From NCBI GenBank assembly GCA_035565355.1, contig DATMSM010000042.1, positions 1 to 31,026 on the forward strand: a stretch of 31,026 nucleotides of DNA, given 5' to 3'. This document shows, in pieces, positions 8,516 through 18,084 of the stretch. This stretch comes from Ga0074130 sp035565355. Lineage in GTDB: Bacteria > Pseudomonadota > Gammaproteobacteria > Burkholderiales > Rhodocyclaceae. The notes beneath the pieces are model-generated. The model saw only the letters and a list, made by a program, of their open reading frames with translations. It was not told where the DNA came from and did no database searches. Both the position numbers and the translations under genes were made by a program. Numbering within the stretch: position 1 is the stretch's first letter; each line of letters starts with the position of its first letter.

Positions 8516-9518
8516 TCAGCTTCTCCACAATCAGTTGATCCAGCCCCGGCGACAGCACCGCCGACACCGGCAGCACCCATGCCTCGACATCCGGAGCCAG
8601 TACTGCGCGCAATTTTACCGCATCCTTCTCGGTGGTCAGGATCACGCCGTCGCCGAAAGCCAGCTCGGCGGCAGCATAGGCGTGATGATCGGGAAAGGCA
8701 TGCGCCTGGACATCCAGCCCGAGCGCGCGCAAATGATCGAAGAAACGCTGCGGCTCGCCGATGCCGGCCACCGCATGCAGGCTCCGCCCCTGCAAGGCGG
8801 CGGCGGCAGCGCGGCGCTGCGGATCGTGCAGGCTGAAGAACTCCGTGCCTTCGAGCCGCATGGAGAACACGGCGGCAGGCGAGCCAGCCGTCTGAATCGC
8901 CACCAACGGCGCATCGTTGAGCACCACCGCATCGACCTCTTGCAGGCGGCTCACCGGCTCGCGCAGGGGGCCGGCCGGCAAAGCCCAGCCATTGCCCAGG
9001 CCGCGCCGGTCGAACACCGCAATCTCGAAATCGCGCGCCAGCCGGTAGTGCTGCAGACCGTCGTCGCAGAGTATCAGGTTCACTTCCGGATGCACCGCCA
9101 GCAGCGCCCTGCCCGCGGCAACGCGATCGGCGCCGACGAACACGGGGCAGCCGGCACGGCAGCGCAACAGCAAGGGCTCGTCACCGACCAGACTGGCCGC
9201 GCTGTCGGGGCGAACTTCCAGCTCGCCCGACACGGTGCCGCCGTAGCCGCGACTGATGATGCCCGGGGCAAAGCCGCGCTTGCGCAAGGCCTCGGCCAGA
9301 TGCAGCGTCAGCGGCGTCTTGCCGGCGCCGCCGACAGTGATGCCGCCAACCACCACGACCGGCACGGACAGACGCTGCGACTTGATGCGCTGCCGGCGCC
9401 GGCGGGCGAGATGGGAAAAAACCAGTGACAACGGCCACAGCAGGCCGGAGATGAGATTGCGTTGCAGCCAGAAAGCGGGGAAGCCCGCCTTCTGTCTACT
9501 TGCTGTTCTGTGTGGCAA
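8496..9518 (-). CDS. lpxK: Tetraacyldisaccharide 4'-kinase
   Basis: 340-residue inner-membrane-associated kinase that phosphorylates the 4' position of the lipid A disaccharide. The N-terminal hydrophobic segment (about residues 20-36, NLISGLLWPLSLVF) is the membrane anchor. The Walker A GGITVGGAGKTP (58-69) has the doubled glycine characteristic of LpxK. Other family features are LCDDGLQHYRL and TTEKDAVKL. The ATG at 9518 lies 23 bases inside exbD; the sequence from KAGFPAFWLQRN on aligns with the family start, so the first dozen residues are less certain. Part of the exbB-to-adk run. Confidence 0.95.
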   Translation of the reverse strand: MPHRTASRQKAGFPAFWLQRNLISGLLWPLSLVFSHLARRRRQRIKSQRLSVPVVVVGGITVGGAGKTPLTLHLAEALRKRGFAPGIISRGYGGTVSGELEVRPDSAASLVGDEPLLLRCRAGCPVFVGADRVAAGRALLAVHPEVNLILCDDGLQHYRLARDFEIAVFDRRGLGNGWALPAGPLREPVSRLQEVDAVVLNDAPLVAIQTAGSPAAVFSMRLEGTEFFSLHDPQRRAAAAALQGRSLHAVAGIGEPQRFFDHLRALGLDVQAHAFPDHHAYAAAELAFGDGVILTTEKDAVKLRAVLAPDVEAWVLPVSAVLSPGLDQLIVEKLNGRAPA

Positions 9519-9912
9519 AGGAGATATGCGAGAGACCCGCCGACTGCGCCGCCTGCATCACATCAATGACGCTCTGGTGCGTAGCTTTCGCATCCGCGCT
9601 GATGACAATGATGGGTTCCTTCTCGGCGCCGCCAGCAACGCGCTTGATCGCGGCAGAGATAGCCTGCACGTCGCGACCGGCCGACACCTTGTTCACCAGC
9701 ACGTCGCCGCTGGCGGTTACCGCCACATTGATCTCGGCGGGCTGCTCGGTCGGCGCCGGACCATCAGCCGTGGGCAGGTTGATCTCCAGTCCCGAGAACT
9801 TCGAATACGTCGTAGTGACCATCAGGAAGATCAAGATCACCAGCAGCACGTCGATCAGCGGAATGAAGTTGATCTCGGGCTCTTCGCGATGGCGGCCGCG
9901 TTGAAAATTCAT
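9496..9912 (-). CDS. exbD: ExbD/TolR family energy-transducing protein
   Basis: 138-residue inner-membrane protein. The cytoplasmic stub MNFQRGRHREEPEINFIPLI precedes a single transmembrane helix (about 18-36) carrying Asp21, the conserved proton-relay residue of the family. The rest is the periplasmic domain with EINLPTADG. It works with ExbB to couple proton flow to TonB-type transport. I take ATG 9912, preceded by AAAGG, because the family starts just ahead of EINFIPLIDV; an open frame upstream to 9969 overlaps exbB and is rejected. ExbD is preferred over TolR because of the lpxK-kdsB neighbours and the absence of tolA/tolB. Confidence 0.92.
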   Translation of the reverse strand: MNFQRGRHREEPEINFIPLIDVLLVILIFLMVTTTYSKFSGLEINLPTADGPAPTEQPAEINVAVTASGDVLVNKVSAGRDVQAISAAIKRVAGGAEKEPIIVISADAKATHQSVIDVMQAAQSAGLSHISFATQNSK

Positions 9913-9946
9913 GGCTATGCCTTTGGAATTATTCGCTGACTGGCGC

Positions 9947-10555
9947 TTACTTGCGCTCGCCGTGCACAAGCTCGACCAATTTCACGGCCTGCAGCTCCAT
10001 CTCGATCACCATGCTGTCGACCAGCGCGCGGAAGTGGCGGTAGAAGATCATGGCCGGAATGGCGATGACCAGACCGAAACCGGTGTTATAGAGGGCGATT
10101 GAAATACCGTGCGCCAGCATTTGCGGATTGTTACCGCCACCGGCGGTAGGTGAGCCAAAGATTTCGATCATGCCGACCACGGTGCCGAACAGGCCCATCA
10201 GCGGGCTGACGGCAGCGATGGTGCCCAGCGTGGTGAGAAAGCGCTCCAGCTCGTGCGCAACACCGCGACCGGCCTCCTCGATGGCTTCCTTCATGACTTC
10301 GCGCGAGTTCTTGACATTGGCCAGACCGGCAGCAAACACGCGGCCCAGCGGCGAGTGCGCCTCCAGGCGCTGCAGCGCCTCGGCCGACACATTGCCCTGG
10401 CGCACATCGGCAACCACGCTCTGCAGCAAGCCTGCCGGGGTGATCCGGGAACGACGCAATGCGGTAAAACGCTCGATGATGAGCGCAACGGCGATGATGG
10501 AAGCCAGCAGCAGCGGCCAGATGGGCCAACCGGCCGCCTGAATGATGGAAAACAC
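9947..10555 (-). CDS. exbB: ExbB/TolQ (MotA family) proton channel subunit, GTG start
   Basis: 202-residue inner-membrane protein with three hydrophobic segments: one near residues 8-27 (WPIWPLLLASIIAVALIIER), one around TTLGTIAAVSPLMGLFGTVV, and one around ALYNTGFGLVIAIPAMIFY. These are the canonical MotA/TolQ/ExbB proton-channel motifs. With ExbD it forms the energising complex. The start is GTG at 10555, because TGAGGAG lies six bases upstream and the protein then begins FSIIQAAGWPIWP as in homologues; the frame open to 10615 lacks a ribosome site. It is the first gene of the lipid A/Kdo run and is divergent from hrcA. Confidence 0.92.
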   Translation of the reverse strand: MFSIIQAAGWPIWPLLLASIIAVALIIERFTALRRSRITPAGLLQSVVADVRQGNVSAEALQRLEAHSPLGRVFAAGLANVKNSREVMKEAIEEAGRGVAHELERFLTTLGTIAAVSPLMGLFGTVVGMIEIFGSPTAGGGNNPQMLAHGISIALYNTGFGLVIAIPAMIFYRHFRALVDSMVIEMELQAVKLVELVHGERK

Positions 10556-10586
10556 GGAAAACTCCTCAGAGAGTCGAACAGCCCGC

Positions 10587-10615
10587 ACTTTATCCCCGGC
10601 CGCCGCACTAGACAA
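10587..10615 (-). promoter_or_regulatory. Candidate sigma-70 promoter for the exbB operon
   Basis: On the minus strand TTGTCT (10610-10615) and TAAAGT (10587-10592) are separated by 17 bases. The predicted start near 10580 would leave a leader of about 25 bases containing the strong ribosome site of exbB. Boxes are imperfect but well placed. Confidence 0.45.
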
Positions 10616-10651
10616 GATGGAATAAGGCCTGAAAAAGTAACCATTCCCCCG

Positions 10652-10672
10652 CCCCTTTCAGTAGGAAAGGGG
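10652..10672. other. Perfect 8-bp inverted repeat between exbB and hrcA
   Basis: CCCCTTTC (10652-10659) and GAAAGGGG (10665-10672) flank a five-base loop in the divergent exbB/hrcA region. It does not match CIRCE, the known HrcA operator (TTAGCACTC-N9-GAGTGCTAA). It lies just upstream of the hrcA TATAAT, where a -35 would be, so it could be an operator. No further evidence. Confidence 0.35.
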
Positions 10673-10688
10673 ACTGAGGATAGGTGGT

Positions 10689-10694
10689 TATAAT
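10689..10694 (+). promoter_or_regulatory. Candidate -10 box of hrcA (TATAAT)
   Basis: A perfect TATAAT lies only seven bases before the hrcA ATG at 10702, so a transcript from it would be leaderless or nearly so. There is no good -35 (GAAAGG/AAAGGG at the expected place). No Shine-Dalgarno is visible at proper spacing before the ATG, which agrees with leaderless expression but could also mean that the box is chance. Confidence 0.35.
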
Positions 10695-10701
10695 CCAGTC
10701 C

Positions 10702-11721
10702 ATGCTAGACAAGCGCGCCCAGACCCTGCTCAAGACCCTGATCGAACGGTATATCGTCGAAGGACAGCCGGTGGGCTCGCGCACCCTGTCACGCCATTCG
10801 GGCCTGGAGCTGTCGCCGGCGACCATACGCAATGTCATGTCCGACCTCGAGGAAATGGGCTTTATCGCCAGCCCGCACACCTCCGCCGGCCGCATTCCGA
10901 CCGCCCTGGGTTACCGTCTCTTCGTTGATACCCTGCTCACCATCAAGCCGCTGGAGCGCACCGAGATCAACAATCTGCAGGGCGCGATCCAGCCCAGCCA
11001 GCCGCAACAGGCCATCAGCACGGCCTCGCAATTGCTGTCGCAACTGACACAGTTTGCCGGCGTGGTGATCGTGCCGCGCCGGCCGCAGGCGCGCATCCGC
11101 CAGGTCGAATTCCTCACGCTGTCGGAAAAGCGCGTGCTGCTCATCCTCGTCACCATGGACGGCGACGTGCAGAACCGCATTCTGCATACACAGCGCGACT
11201 ACAGCGCATCCGAGCTGGTCGAGGCGGCCAATTTCCTGACCCAGAACTATGCCGGCCTCGATCTTGAGCAAATCCGCAATCGCCTGCGCGACGAACTTTC
11301 GCAGCTGCACTCCGACATGAGCGAGCTGATGACCGCGGCCGTCGCCGCTGGCGAGGACACGCAAGCCCAGCAACCGCAGTACATCCTCAGCGGCGAACGC
11401 AAGCTGCTCGATATCGAGGACTTGTCCTCCAACATCAACCGCCTGCGCCAGCTTTTCGACCTGTTCGACCAGAAGACCAGCTTGGCCCAGCTGCTGGAAA
11501 TTTCCAGCCGTGCCGAGGGCGTGCAGGTCTTCATCGGCGGCGAATCCGGCATTGCACCGCTCGACGAATGCAGCGTCGTCACCTCGCCCTACGAAGCTAA
11601 CGGCGAGGTCGTCGGTACACTCGGCGTGATCGGCCCGACGCGCATGGCTTATGAGCGCGTCATCCCCATCGTCGACATTACCGCGCGCCTGCTCAGCAAC
11701 GCTCTCAGCAACCCCAACTAA
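10702..11721 (+). CDS. hrcA: Heat-inducible transcription repressor HrcA
   Basis: 339-residue repressor that binds CIRCE operators upstream of chaperone operons and is kept active by GroEL. The winged-helix N-terminus (RAQTLLKTLIERYIVEGQPV, then SPATIRNVMSDLEEMGFI and HTSAGRIPTALGYR) is diagnostic. The C-terminal part has VFIGGES and GVIGPTRMAYERVIP, also typical. The start is taken at ATG 10702 (MLDKRAQ). It leads the chaperone cluster and is followed seven bases later by hemH. No CIRCE element is visible before grpE, dnaK or hrcA itself, so its target is probably groESL elsewhere. Confidence 0.96.
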   Translation: MLDKRAQTLLKTLIERYIVEGQPVGSRTLSRHSGLELSPATIRNVMSDLEEMGFIASPHTSAGRIPTALGYRLFVDTLLTIKPLERTEINNLQGAIQPSQPQQAISTASQLLSQLTQFAGVVIVPRRPQARIRQVEFLTLSEKRVLLILVTMDGDVQNRILHTQRDYSASELVEAANFLTQNYAGLDLEQIRNRLRDELSQLHSDMSELMTAAVAAGEDTQAQQPQYILSGERKLLDIEDLSSNINRLRQLFDLFDQKTSLAQLLEISSRAEGVQVFIGGESGIAPLDECSVVTSPYEANGEVVGTLGVIGPTRMAYERVIPIVDITARLLSNALSNPN

Positions 11722-11728
11722 GGCATCC

Positions 11729-12835
11729 ATGGCCCGCTACCAGCCCGAACCCGAGCACCTGCACGGAACGCCCGTTCGCACCGGAATTCTGTATGTCAAT
11801 CTCGGCACGCCGGACGCCCCAACCACGAGTGCGACACGCCGTTACCTCAAGGAATTCCTGTCCGATCCACGCGTCGTGGAAATCCCGCGGCCGATCTGGT
11901 GGCTGATTCTCAACGGCATCATCCTCAACACGCGCCCGCGAAAATCCGCCGCCAAGTACGCGCTGGTATGGACCGAGGACGGCTCGCCCCTGGCCGTGCA
12001 CACGCAAAAGCAAGCCAAGCTGCTGCGCGGCGCGCTGGGTGCCGCGGGCTATCCGGACATTGAAGTCGCCTGGGCCATGCGCTACGGCAATCCCTCGATC
12101 GCCAGCAAGCTGGATCAGCTCAAGGCGGCCGGTTGCGGACGCATTCTGATCCTACCGGCCTACCCGCAATACGCGGCCTCAACCACCGCCAGCGTCGGCG
12201 ACATGGTCAGCGCCTGGACGCAAGGCACGCGCAACGTGCCTGAGCTGCGTTTCGTGCGCAACTACCACGACCACCCTGGCTATATTGCGGCCTTGGCGGC
12301 CACCGTGCGCAAGCACTGGATGACGCATGGCCATCTGCAATCAGGCGACAAGCTGGTCATGAGCTTTCACGGCCTGCCCCGCTTCAGCCTGGACAAGGGC
12401 GACCCTTATTACTGCGAATGCCAGAAGAGCGGCCGCCTGCTCGCAGAAGCATTGGGCCTCTCGCAGGATCAATACCTGGTGACCTTCCAGTCGCGCTTCG
12501 GCCGCGCCGAATGGCTGCAGCCCTATACGCAGCCCACGCTGGAGGCCTTGGCCCGCGACGGCACGCGCCGTGTAGACGTGATCTGCCCCGGCTTCACCGC
12601 CGACTGCCTGGAAACGCTGGAAGAAATCAGCCTGGAATGCAAACAGGCCTTCCTGACTCACGGACGGAACGGCGGCGGCGCCGCATTCCACTACATCGCC
12701 TGCCTCAATGAAGATGCCGAATGGATAGCGGCATTGACCGACATCGCCCGCACCCATTTGGGACACTGGCTAACAACACCGGCGGCCGACCCCGCCACAG
12801 CCGCACGCGCGGCAGCGCTTGGGGCAACACACTAA
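11729..12835 (+). CDS. hemH: Ferrochelatase
   Basis: 368-residue enzyme inserting Fe2+ into protoporphyrin IX, the last step of heme synthesis. The active-site segment is LVMSFHGLPRFSLDKGDPYY, with catalytic His214. The CPGFTADCLETLEEI signature with its metal-site Glu residues lies towards the C-terminus, and the N-terminal ILYVNLGTPDAPT is also typical. Start ATG 11729, seven bases after the hrcA stop, so the two are surely cotranscribed; an earlier in-frame codon at 11651 lies inside hrcA and is rejected. The hrcA-hemH pairing is common in betaproteobacteria. Whether heme supply is heat-regulated through it is not shown. Confidence 0.96.
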   Translation: MARYQPEPEHLHGTPVRTGILYVNLGTPDAPTTSATRRYLKEFLSDPRVVEIPRPIWWLILNGIILNTRPRKSAAKYALVWTEDGSPLAVHTQKQAKLLRGALGAAGYPDIEVAWAMRYGNPSIASKLDQLKAAGCGRILILPAYPQYAASTTASVGDMVSAWTQGTRNVPELRFVRNYHDHPGYIAALAATVRKHWMTHGHLQSGDKLVMSFHGLPRFSLDKGDPYYCECQKSGRLLAEALGLSQDQYLVTFQSRFGRAEWLQPYTQPTLEALARDGTRRVDVICPGFTADCLETLEEISLECKQAFLTHGRNGGGAAFHYIACLNEDAEWIAALTDIARTHLGHWLTTPAADPATAARAAALGATH

Positions 12836-12923
12836 GCACACGGCGGCCCACTTCCAGGCCCTCAAGTTCTGCTCGGCACTCCCGTTAACAGCTTGACGCC
12901 ACAAGCTTTTCCCGGGAACCGCC

Positions 12924-13934
12924 ATGAAAATTTCTGCCTCAGAAATCTCGATGCAATCTGAGCAATCGAGCCTAAGTGTCTATTCACGTTCGGAAACTTT
13001 GACTGCATGGAAAGGCGCCCGCCCGGCCCTCCAGGCTGAGACCCCACCCGCGTCAGCGCCCCGCATTCAGCTGTCGAATGAGGCCCGGGCTATGCAGGCG
13101 GCAGAAGTGCAGGGCCAAGGGGAACAACTTGACCCCAAACTGAAGATGCTGATTGCCATGATCGAGGCAATCACGGGCAAGCGCATCAAGCTGCTCGATA
13201 CCAGCGAACTCGGCCAGGCGCCGGCAGCGGGTGCAACACCAGGCAATGGCAGCAACGCGCGCGCGCCCGAGGCGGACTGGGGCGTGGAATACGATCTACA
13301 TGAAAGCTATGCGGAGGTGGAGCAGACCACAGTTTCCGCCCAAGGCGTCGTCCGCACCGCCGACGGCAAGGAGATCAGCTTCCAGCTCGACCTCAGTATG
13401 CGCCGCAGCTATTACGAGGAAACACATGTTTCCCTGCGCGCCGGCAATGCGCAGCGCAAGGATCCGCTGGTGATCAATTTCGGCGGCACCGCCGCCCAGC
13501 TCAGCGACATGAAGTTCAGCTTCGACTTGGACGGCGACGGCACGGAAGAACAGATCTCCCAGTTCGCCAGCGCCAGCGGCTATCTGGTGTTGGACAAAAA
13601 TGCCAATGGCAAGGTCGACAACGGCCTCGAACTGCTGGGCCCCGCCACCGACAGCGGCTTTGGCGAGCTGGCTGCGCTCGACGGCGACCGGAACGGCTGG
13701 ATAGACGAGAACGATGCCGCCTTCGACCAGCTCATGGTCTGGATGCCGGGCAGCGACACTTTGATGACGCTGCGCGAGGCGGGTGTGGGTGCCCTGGCCC
13801 TGGCGCATGTGAACAGCAAGTTCGAGCTGCGCGGCAATGGCAATAGCGATCTCGGCGGGGTGCGCGACAGTGGCGTATTCCTCTACGAAAACGGTAGCGC
13901 GGGCAGCCTGCAGGAGATCGATTTAACAGTCTGA
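12924..13934 (+). CDS. Uncharacterised protein with dockerin/EF-hand-like calcium loops
   Basis: 336 residues, no recognised named family. The first 60 residues are Ser/Ala/Gln rich with no signal peptide or membrane segment; residues 70-95 form a probable helix (LKMLIAMIEAITGKRIKLLD). Residues 120-190 look like beta strands. Residues 200-265 contain three Asp/Asn/Gly-rich loops: DLDGDGTEE (201-209), DKNANGKVDNGLELLG (224-239) and DGDRNGWIDEND (253-264). These resemble calcium-binding loops of dockerins, EF-hands and VCBS/FG-GAP proteins, so Ca2+ binding is inferred. The start ATG 12924 has only a weak GGGA upstream. It sits 88 bases after hemH and ends 31 bases before a strong terminator, ahead of the grpE heat-shock promoter. 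A secreted or surface role is possible but not shown; no export signal is visible. Confidence 0.75.
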   Translation: MKISASEISMQSEQSSLSVYSRSETLTAWKGARPALQAETPPASAPRIQLSNEARAMQAAEVQGQGEQLDPKLKMLIAMIEAITGKRIKLLDTSELGQAPAAGATPGNGSNARAPEADWGVEYDLHESYAEVEQTTVSAQGVVRTADGKEISFQLDLSMRRSYYEETHVSLRAGNAQRKDPLVINFGGTAAQLSDMKFSFDLDGDGTEEQISQFASASGYLVLDKNANGKVDNGLELLGPATDSGFGELAALDGDRNGWIDENDAAFDQLMVWMPGSDTLMTLREAGVGALALAHVNSKFELRGNGNSDLGGVRDSGVFLYENGSAGSLQEIDLTV

Positions 13935-13965
13935 GTCTTGAAAACACAGGCCTCACGGCCCAGAT

Positions 13966-13999
13966 ATAAGGGGCGCCTTGCAGGCGCCCCTTATTTTTT
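13966..13999 (+). terminator. Strong Rho-independent terminator before grpE
   Basis: A perfect 12-bp stem (13966-13977 with 13983-13994), loop of five bases, followed by a T run to 13999. It isolates the hrcA-hemH-unknown transcript from the grpE heat-shock unit. Confidence 0.92.
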
Positions 14000-14020
14000 G
14001 CCTATTTGGAACAATCGGGA

Positions 14021-14049
14021 CTTGAAAGCCTAAGACCCGTCCCCAAGTG
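14021..14049 (+). promoter_or_regulatory. Sigma-32 (heat-shock) promoter of grpE
   Basis: CTTGAA (14021-14026), 14-base spacer, then CCCCAAGTG (14041-14049). The RpoH consensus is CTTGAA with 13-15 bases to CCCCAT-T. The -35 is perfect and the -10 keeps the four C. The start would be near 14056, giving a leader of about 31 bases. Confidence 0.75.
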
Positions 14050-14086
14050 TGGGCAATTCAGAAATTCTGCATTTCAAGGAAAGCTC

Positions 14087-14617
14087 ATGTCGCAAGAACA
14101 AGAACCCCAGATCAACGAAACGGCGGACAACGCGGCCCCGGCCAATGTAGACAGCATGCCCAGCCTGGAAGACCAGTTGCAGATCGCCGAGCAGAAGGCC
14201 GCCGAAAGCCACGACGCCTGGCTGCGCGCCAAGGCCGAAGGCGAGAACATCCGCCGCCGCGCCCAAGAAGACATCGCCAAGGCCGGCAAGTTTGCGGTCG
14301 AAAAGTTTGCCGGCGAGCTCATCGCTGTCAAGGACAGCCTCGAAGCCGCGCTGGCCAGCGACAAGCAGACCGCCGAGGATCTCAAGGCCGGCGTGGAGCT
14401 GACGCTCAAGCAACTGAGCTCGGCGTTCGAGAAGTCCGCCCTGCTGGAAATCAATCCGCTGGAAGACAAGTTTGATCCACACCAGCACCAGGCCATCAGC
14501 CAGGTCGAAGCCGACGGCGAACCCAACCGCGTGATCAATGTGCTGCAGAAGGGCTATGCCCTGCACGAGCGCGTGATCCGCCCGGCGCTGGTGATCGTCT
14601 CCAAGGCAAAAAGCTGA
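14087..14617 (+). CDS. grpE: Nucleotide exchange factor GrpE
   Basis: 176-residue cochaperone that releases ADP from DnaK. The acidic, disordered N-terminus is followed by a long helix (SLEDQLQIAEQKAAESHDAW onwards). The C-terminal beta domain has FDPHQHQAISQVE and NVLQKGYALHERVIRPALV, the family signature. Start ATG 14087 follows AAGGA at good spacing; the frame open from 14006 overlaps the promoter and is rejected. It heads the grpE-dnaK-dnaJ unit behind its own sigma-32 promoter. Confidence 0.96.
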   Translation: MSQEQEPQINETADNAAPANVDSMPSLEDQLQIAEQKAAESHDAWLRAKAEGENIRRRAQEDIAKAGKFAVEKFAGELIAVKDSLEAALASDKQTAEDLKAGVELTLKQLSSAFEKSALLEINPLEDKFDPHQHQAISQVEADGEPNRVINVLQKGYALHERVIRPALVIVSKAKS

Positions 14618-14626
14618 GGCTCACCG

Positions 14627-14655
14627 CTTGAACCTGTCACGCTGAACCCCATATT
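14627..14655 (+). promoter_or_regulatory. Sigma-32 (heat-shock) promoter of dnaK
   Basis: CTTGAA (14627-14632), 14-base spacer, CCCCATATT (14647-14655): an almost perfect RpoH promoter, with the same spacer length as the one before grpE. The start would be near 14662, about 47 bases before the dnaK ATG. Confidence 0.85.
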
Positions 14656-14708
14656 CGAATCAAGCTAATCCGGTCACACAGACCCACACATTCTTAAAGG
14701 ACACTCAC

Positions 14709-16634
<1,926 letters not shown>

Positions 16635-16670
16635 TTCCTGAACGCCTGGTCCGATTAAAAGGACGGGGGA

Positions 16671-16704
16671 GGCACAGAAACAGGGGCAATTCTGTTTCCG
16701 TGCC
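16671..16704 (+). other. Stem-loop between dnaK and dnaJ
   Basis: GGCACAGAAACAG (16671-16683) pairs with CTGTTTCCGTGCC (16692-16704) with a single mismatch and an eight-base loop. No T run follows, so it is not a standard terminator. It may be a processing or partial attenuation site lowering dnaJ relative to dnaK. Confidence 0.55.
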
Positions 16705-16732
16705 TTCGTGCCATCTGTAGCGAAAGAAAAAC

Positions 16733-17872
16733 ATGGCTGGAAAAAAAGATTTCTACGAAGTGCTGGGGGTCAACCGCGATGCATCTGACGATGAGCTGAA
16801 GAAGGCTTATCGCAAGCTCGCCATGAAGTACCACCCGGACCGCAATCCCGACAACCCCAAGGCCGAGGAACAGTTCAAGGAGGCCAAGGAGGCCTACGAG
16901 ATTCTGTCCGATGCGCAGAAACGCACTGCTTATGATCAGTATGGTCATGCCGGTGTAGACCCGCAGGCCGGCATGGGCGGCGGTTTCGGCGGCGCGGGCG
17001 CTGGCGGCTTTGCCGATGCCTTCTCCGATATCTTCGGCGACATCTTCGGCGGACGTGCCGGTGGCGGCGGTGGCCGCAGCAATGTCTATCGCGGCGCAGA
17101 CTTGCGCTACAACCTCGAGATTTCTCTCGAGGAGGCCGCACGCGGTACCGAAACCAAAATCCGCATCCCCACCATGGAGGAGTGCGAAACCTGCGATGGC
17201 AGCGGAGCCAAAAAGGGTACCGAGGTCAAGACCTGCCCAACCTGTAACGGTCACGGCCAGGTGCGCATGCAGCAAGGCTTCTTCTCGATCCAGCAGACCT
17301 GCCCCAAGTGCCACGGCACTGGCAAGTTCGTGCCCACGCCCTGCCCCGATTGCAGCGGCGCCGGGCGCAAGAAGACGCACAAGACGCTGTCGGTCAAGAT
17401 TCCGGCCGGCATCGACGAGGGCGATCGCATCCGTCTCTCGGGCGAGGGCGAAGCCGGCGTCAACGGTGGCCCGAACGGCGATCTCTACGTCCAGGTGCAC
17501 CTCAAGGAGCACAGCGTATTCCAGCGCGACCACGATGACCTGCATTGCGAAATGCCGGTCAGCATCGCCGTCGCGGCGCTCGGTGGCGAGATTGAGATCC
17601 CCACGCTGGACGGCATCGCCCGCTTGAAGATCCCGGCCGAAACCCAGACCGGCAAGGTCTTCCGCCTGCGCGGCAAGGGCATCAAGGGCATACGCAGCAT
17701 CGGCCACGGCGACCTGCTCTGCCATGTCGTCGTCGAAACGCCGGTCAAGCTGACCGCACGGCAAAAGGAGTTGCTCGAGGAGTTCGAACGCATCAGCCAG
17801 GCCGAAGCGGGCGTACACAACCCCAAGGCCCAAAGCTGGATGGACAAGGTGAAGGACTTCTTCGCTAGCTAA
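16733..17872 (+). CDS. dnaJ: Chaperone DnaJ (Hsp40, class I)
   Basis: 379-residue cochaperone that delivers substrates to DnaK and stimulates its ATPase. The J-domain carries HPD at 34-36 (MKYHPDRNPDNP); a Gly/Phe-rich linker follows (GGGFGGAGAGGFADAF). Four zinc-finger repeats come next: CETCDGSG, CPTCNGHG, CPKCHGTG, CPDCSGAG. The C-terminal client domain begins with VKIPAGIDEGDRIRLSGEGE. The complete four-repeat zinc finger makes it class I DnaJ, not CbpA. It lies 98 bases after dnaK, with a stem-loop in between and a weak purine-rich ribosome site, and is followed by a terminator. Confidence 0.98.
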   Translation: MAGKKDFYEVLGVNRDASDDELKKAYRKLAMKYHPDRNPDNPKAEEQFKEAKEAYEILSDAQKRTAYDQYGHAGVDPQAGMGGGFGGAGAGGFADAFSDIFGDIFGGRAGGGGGRSNVYRGADLRYNLEISLEEAARGTETKIRIPTMEECETCDGSGAKKGTEVKTCPTCNGHGQVRMQQGFFSIQQTCPKCHGTGKFVPTPCPDCSGAGRKKTHKTLSVKIPAGIDEGDRIRLSGEGEAGVNGGPNGDLYVQVHLKEHSVFQRDHDDLHCEMPVSIAVAALGGEIEIPTLDGIARLKIPAETQTGKVFRLRGKGIKGIRSIGHGDLLCHVVVETPVKLTARQKELLEEFERISQAEAGVHNPKAQSWMDKVKDFFAS

Positions 17873-17915
17873 GCGAAGAAGGATTGAGTTTACGGTGCAG
17901 ATGTCCAAGAAAAAA

Positions 17916-17942
17916 CGGAGCCCAGGCTCCGCTTTTTCTTTT
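17916..17942 (+). terminator. Terminator after dnaJ
   Basis: CGGAGC (17916-17921) pairs with GCTCCG (17926-17931), flanked by an A run upstream and CTTTTTCTTTT downstream. It closes the grpE-dnaK-dnaJ unit. Confidence 0.88.
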
Positions 17943-18084
17943 ATGAGCCCACTTCAAGAGTTGTTGCATAAATCATTAATTCAGGTGGAGATTTTGTCAT
18001 CCTTTTTTGCTGCGACATGAGTTCCCGAGGGTATGATGCTGACAAGTCGCAACCTCACCCCTTGCAGAGAGATACCCTCAACTC

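Noticed and set aside
10628..10655. Possible sigma-32 promoter before hrcA (CCTGAA, 12 bases, CCCCC)
   Set aside because: The -35 is imperfect, the spacer is short, and the -10 is only a C run without AT. Far weaker than the grpE and dnaK promoters.
13995..14708. CIRCE operator for HrcA near grpE or dnaK
   Set aside because: No TTAGCACTC-N9-GAGTGCTAA or recognisable half-site pair was seen in either upstream region.
18009..18037. Sigma-70 promoter (TATGAT at 18032-18037) for the GGDEF/EAL gene
   Set aside because: No -35 at 16-18 bases; the nearest TTGCTG gives a 19-base spacer. Not strong enough to list.
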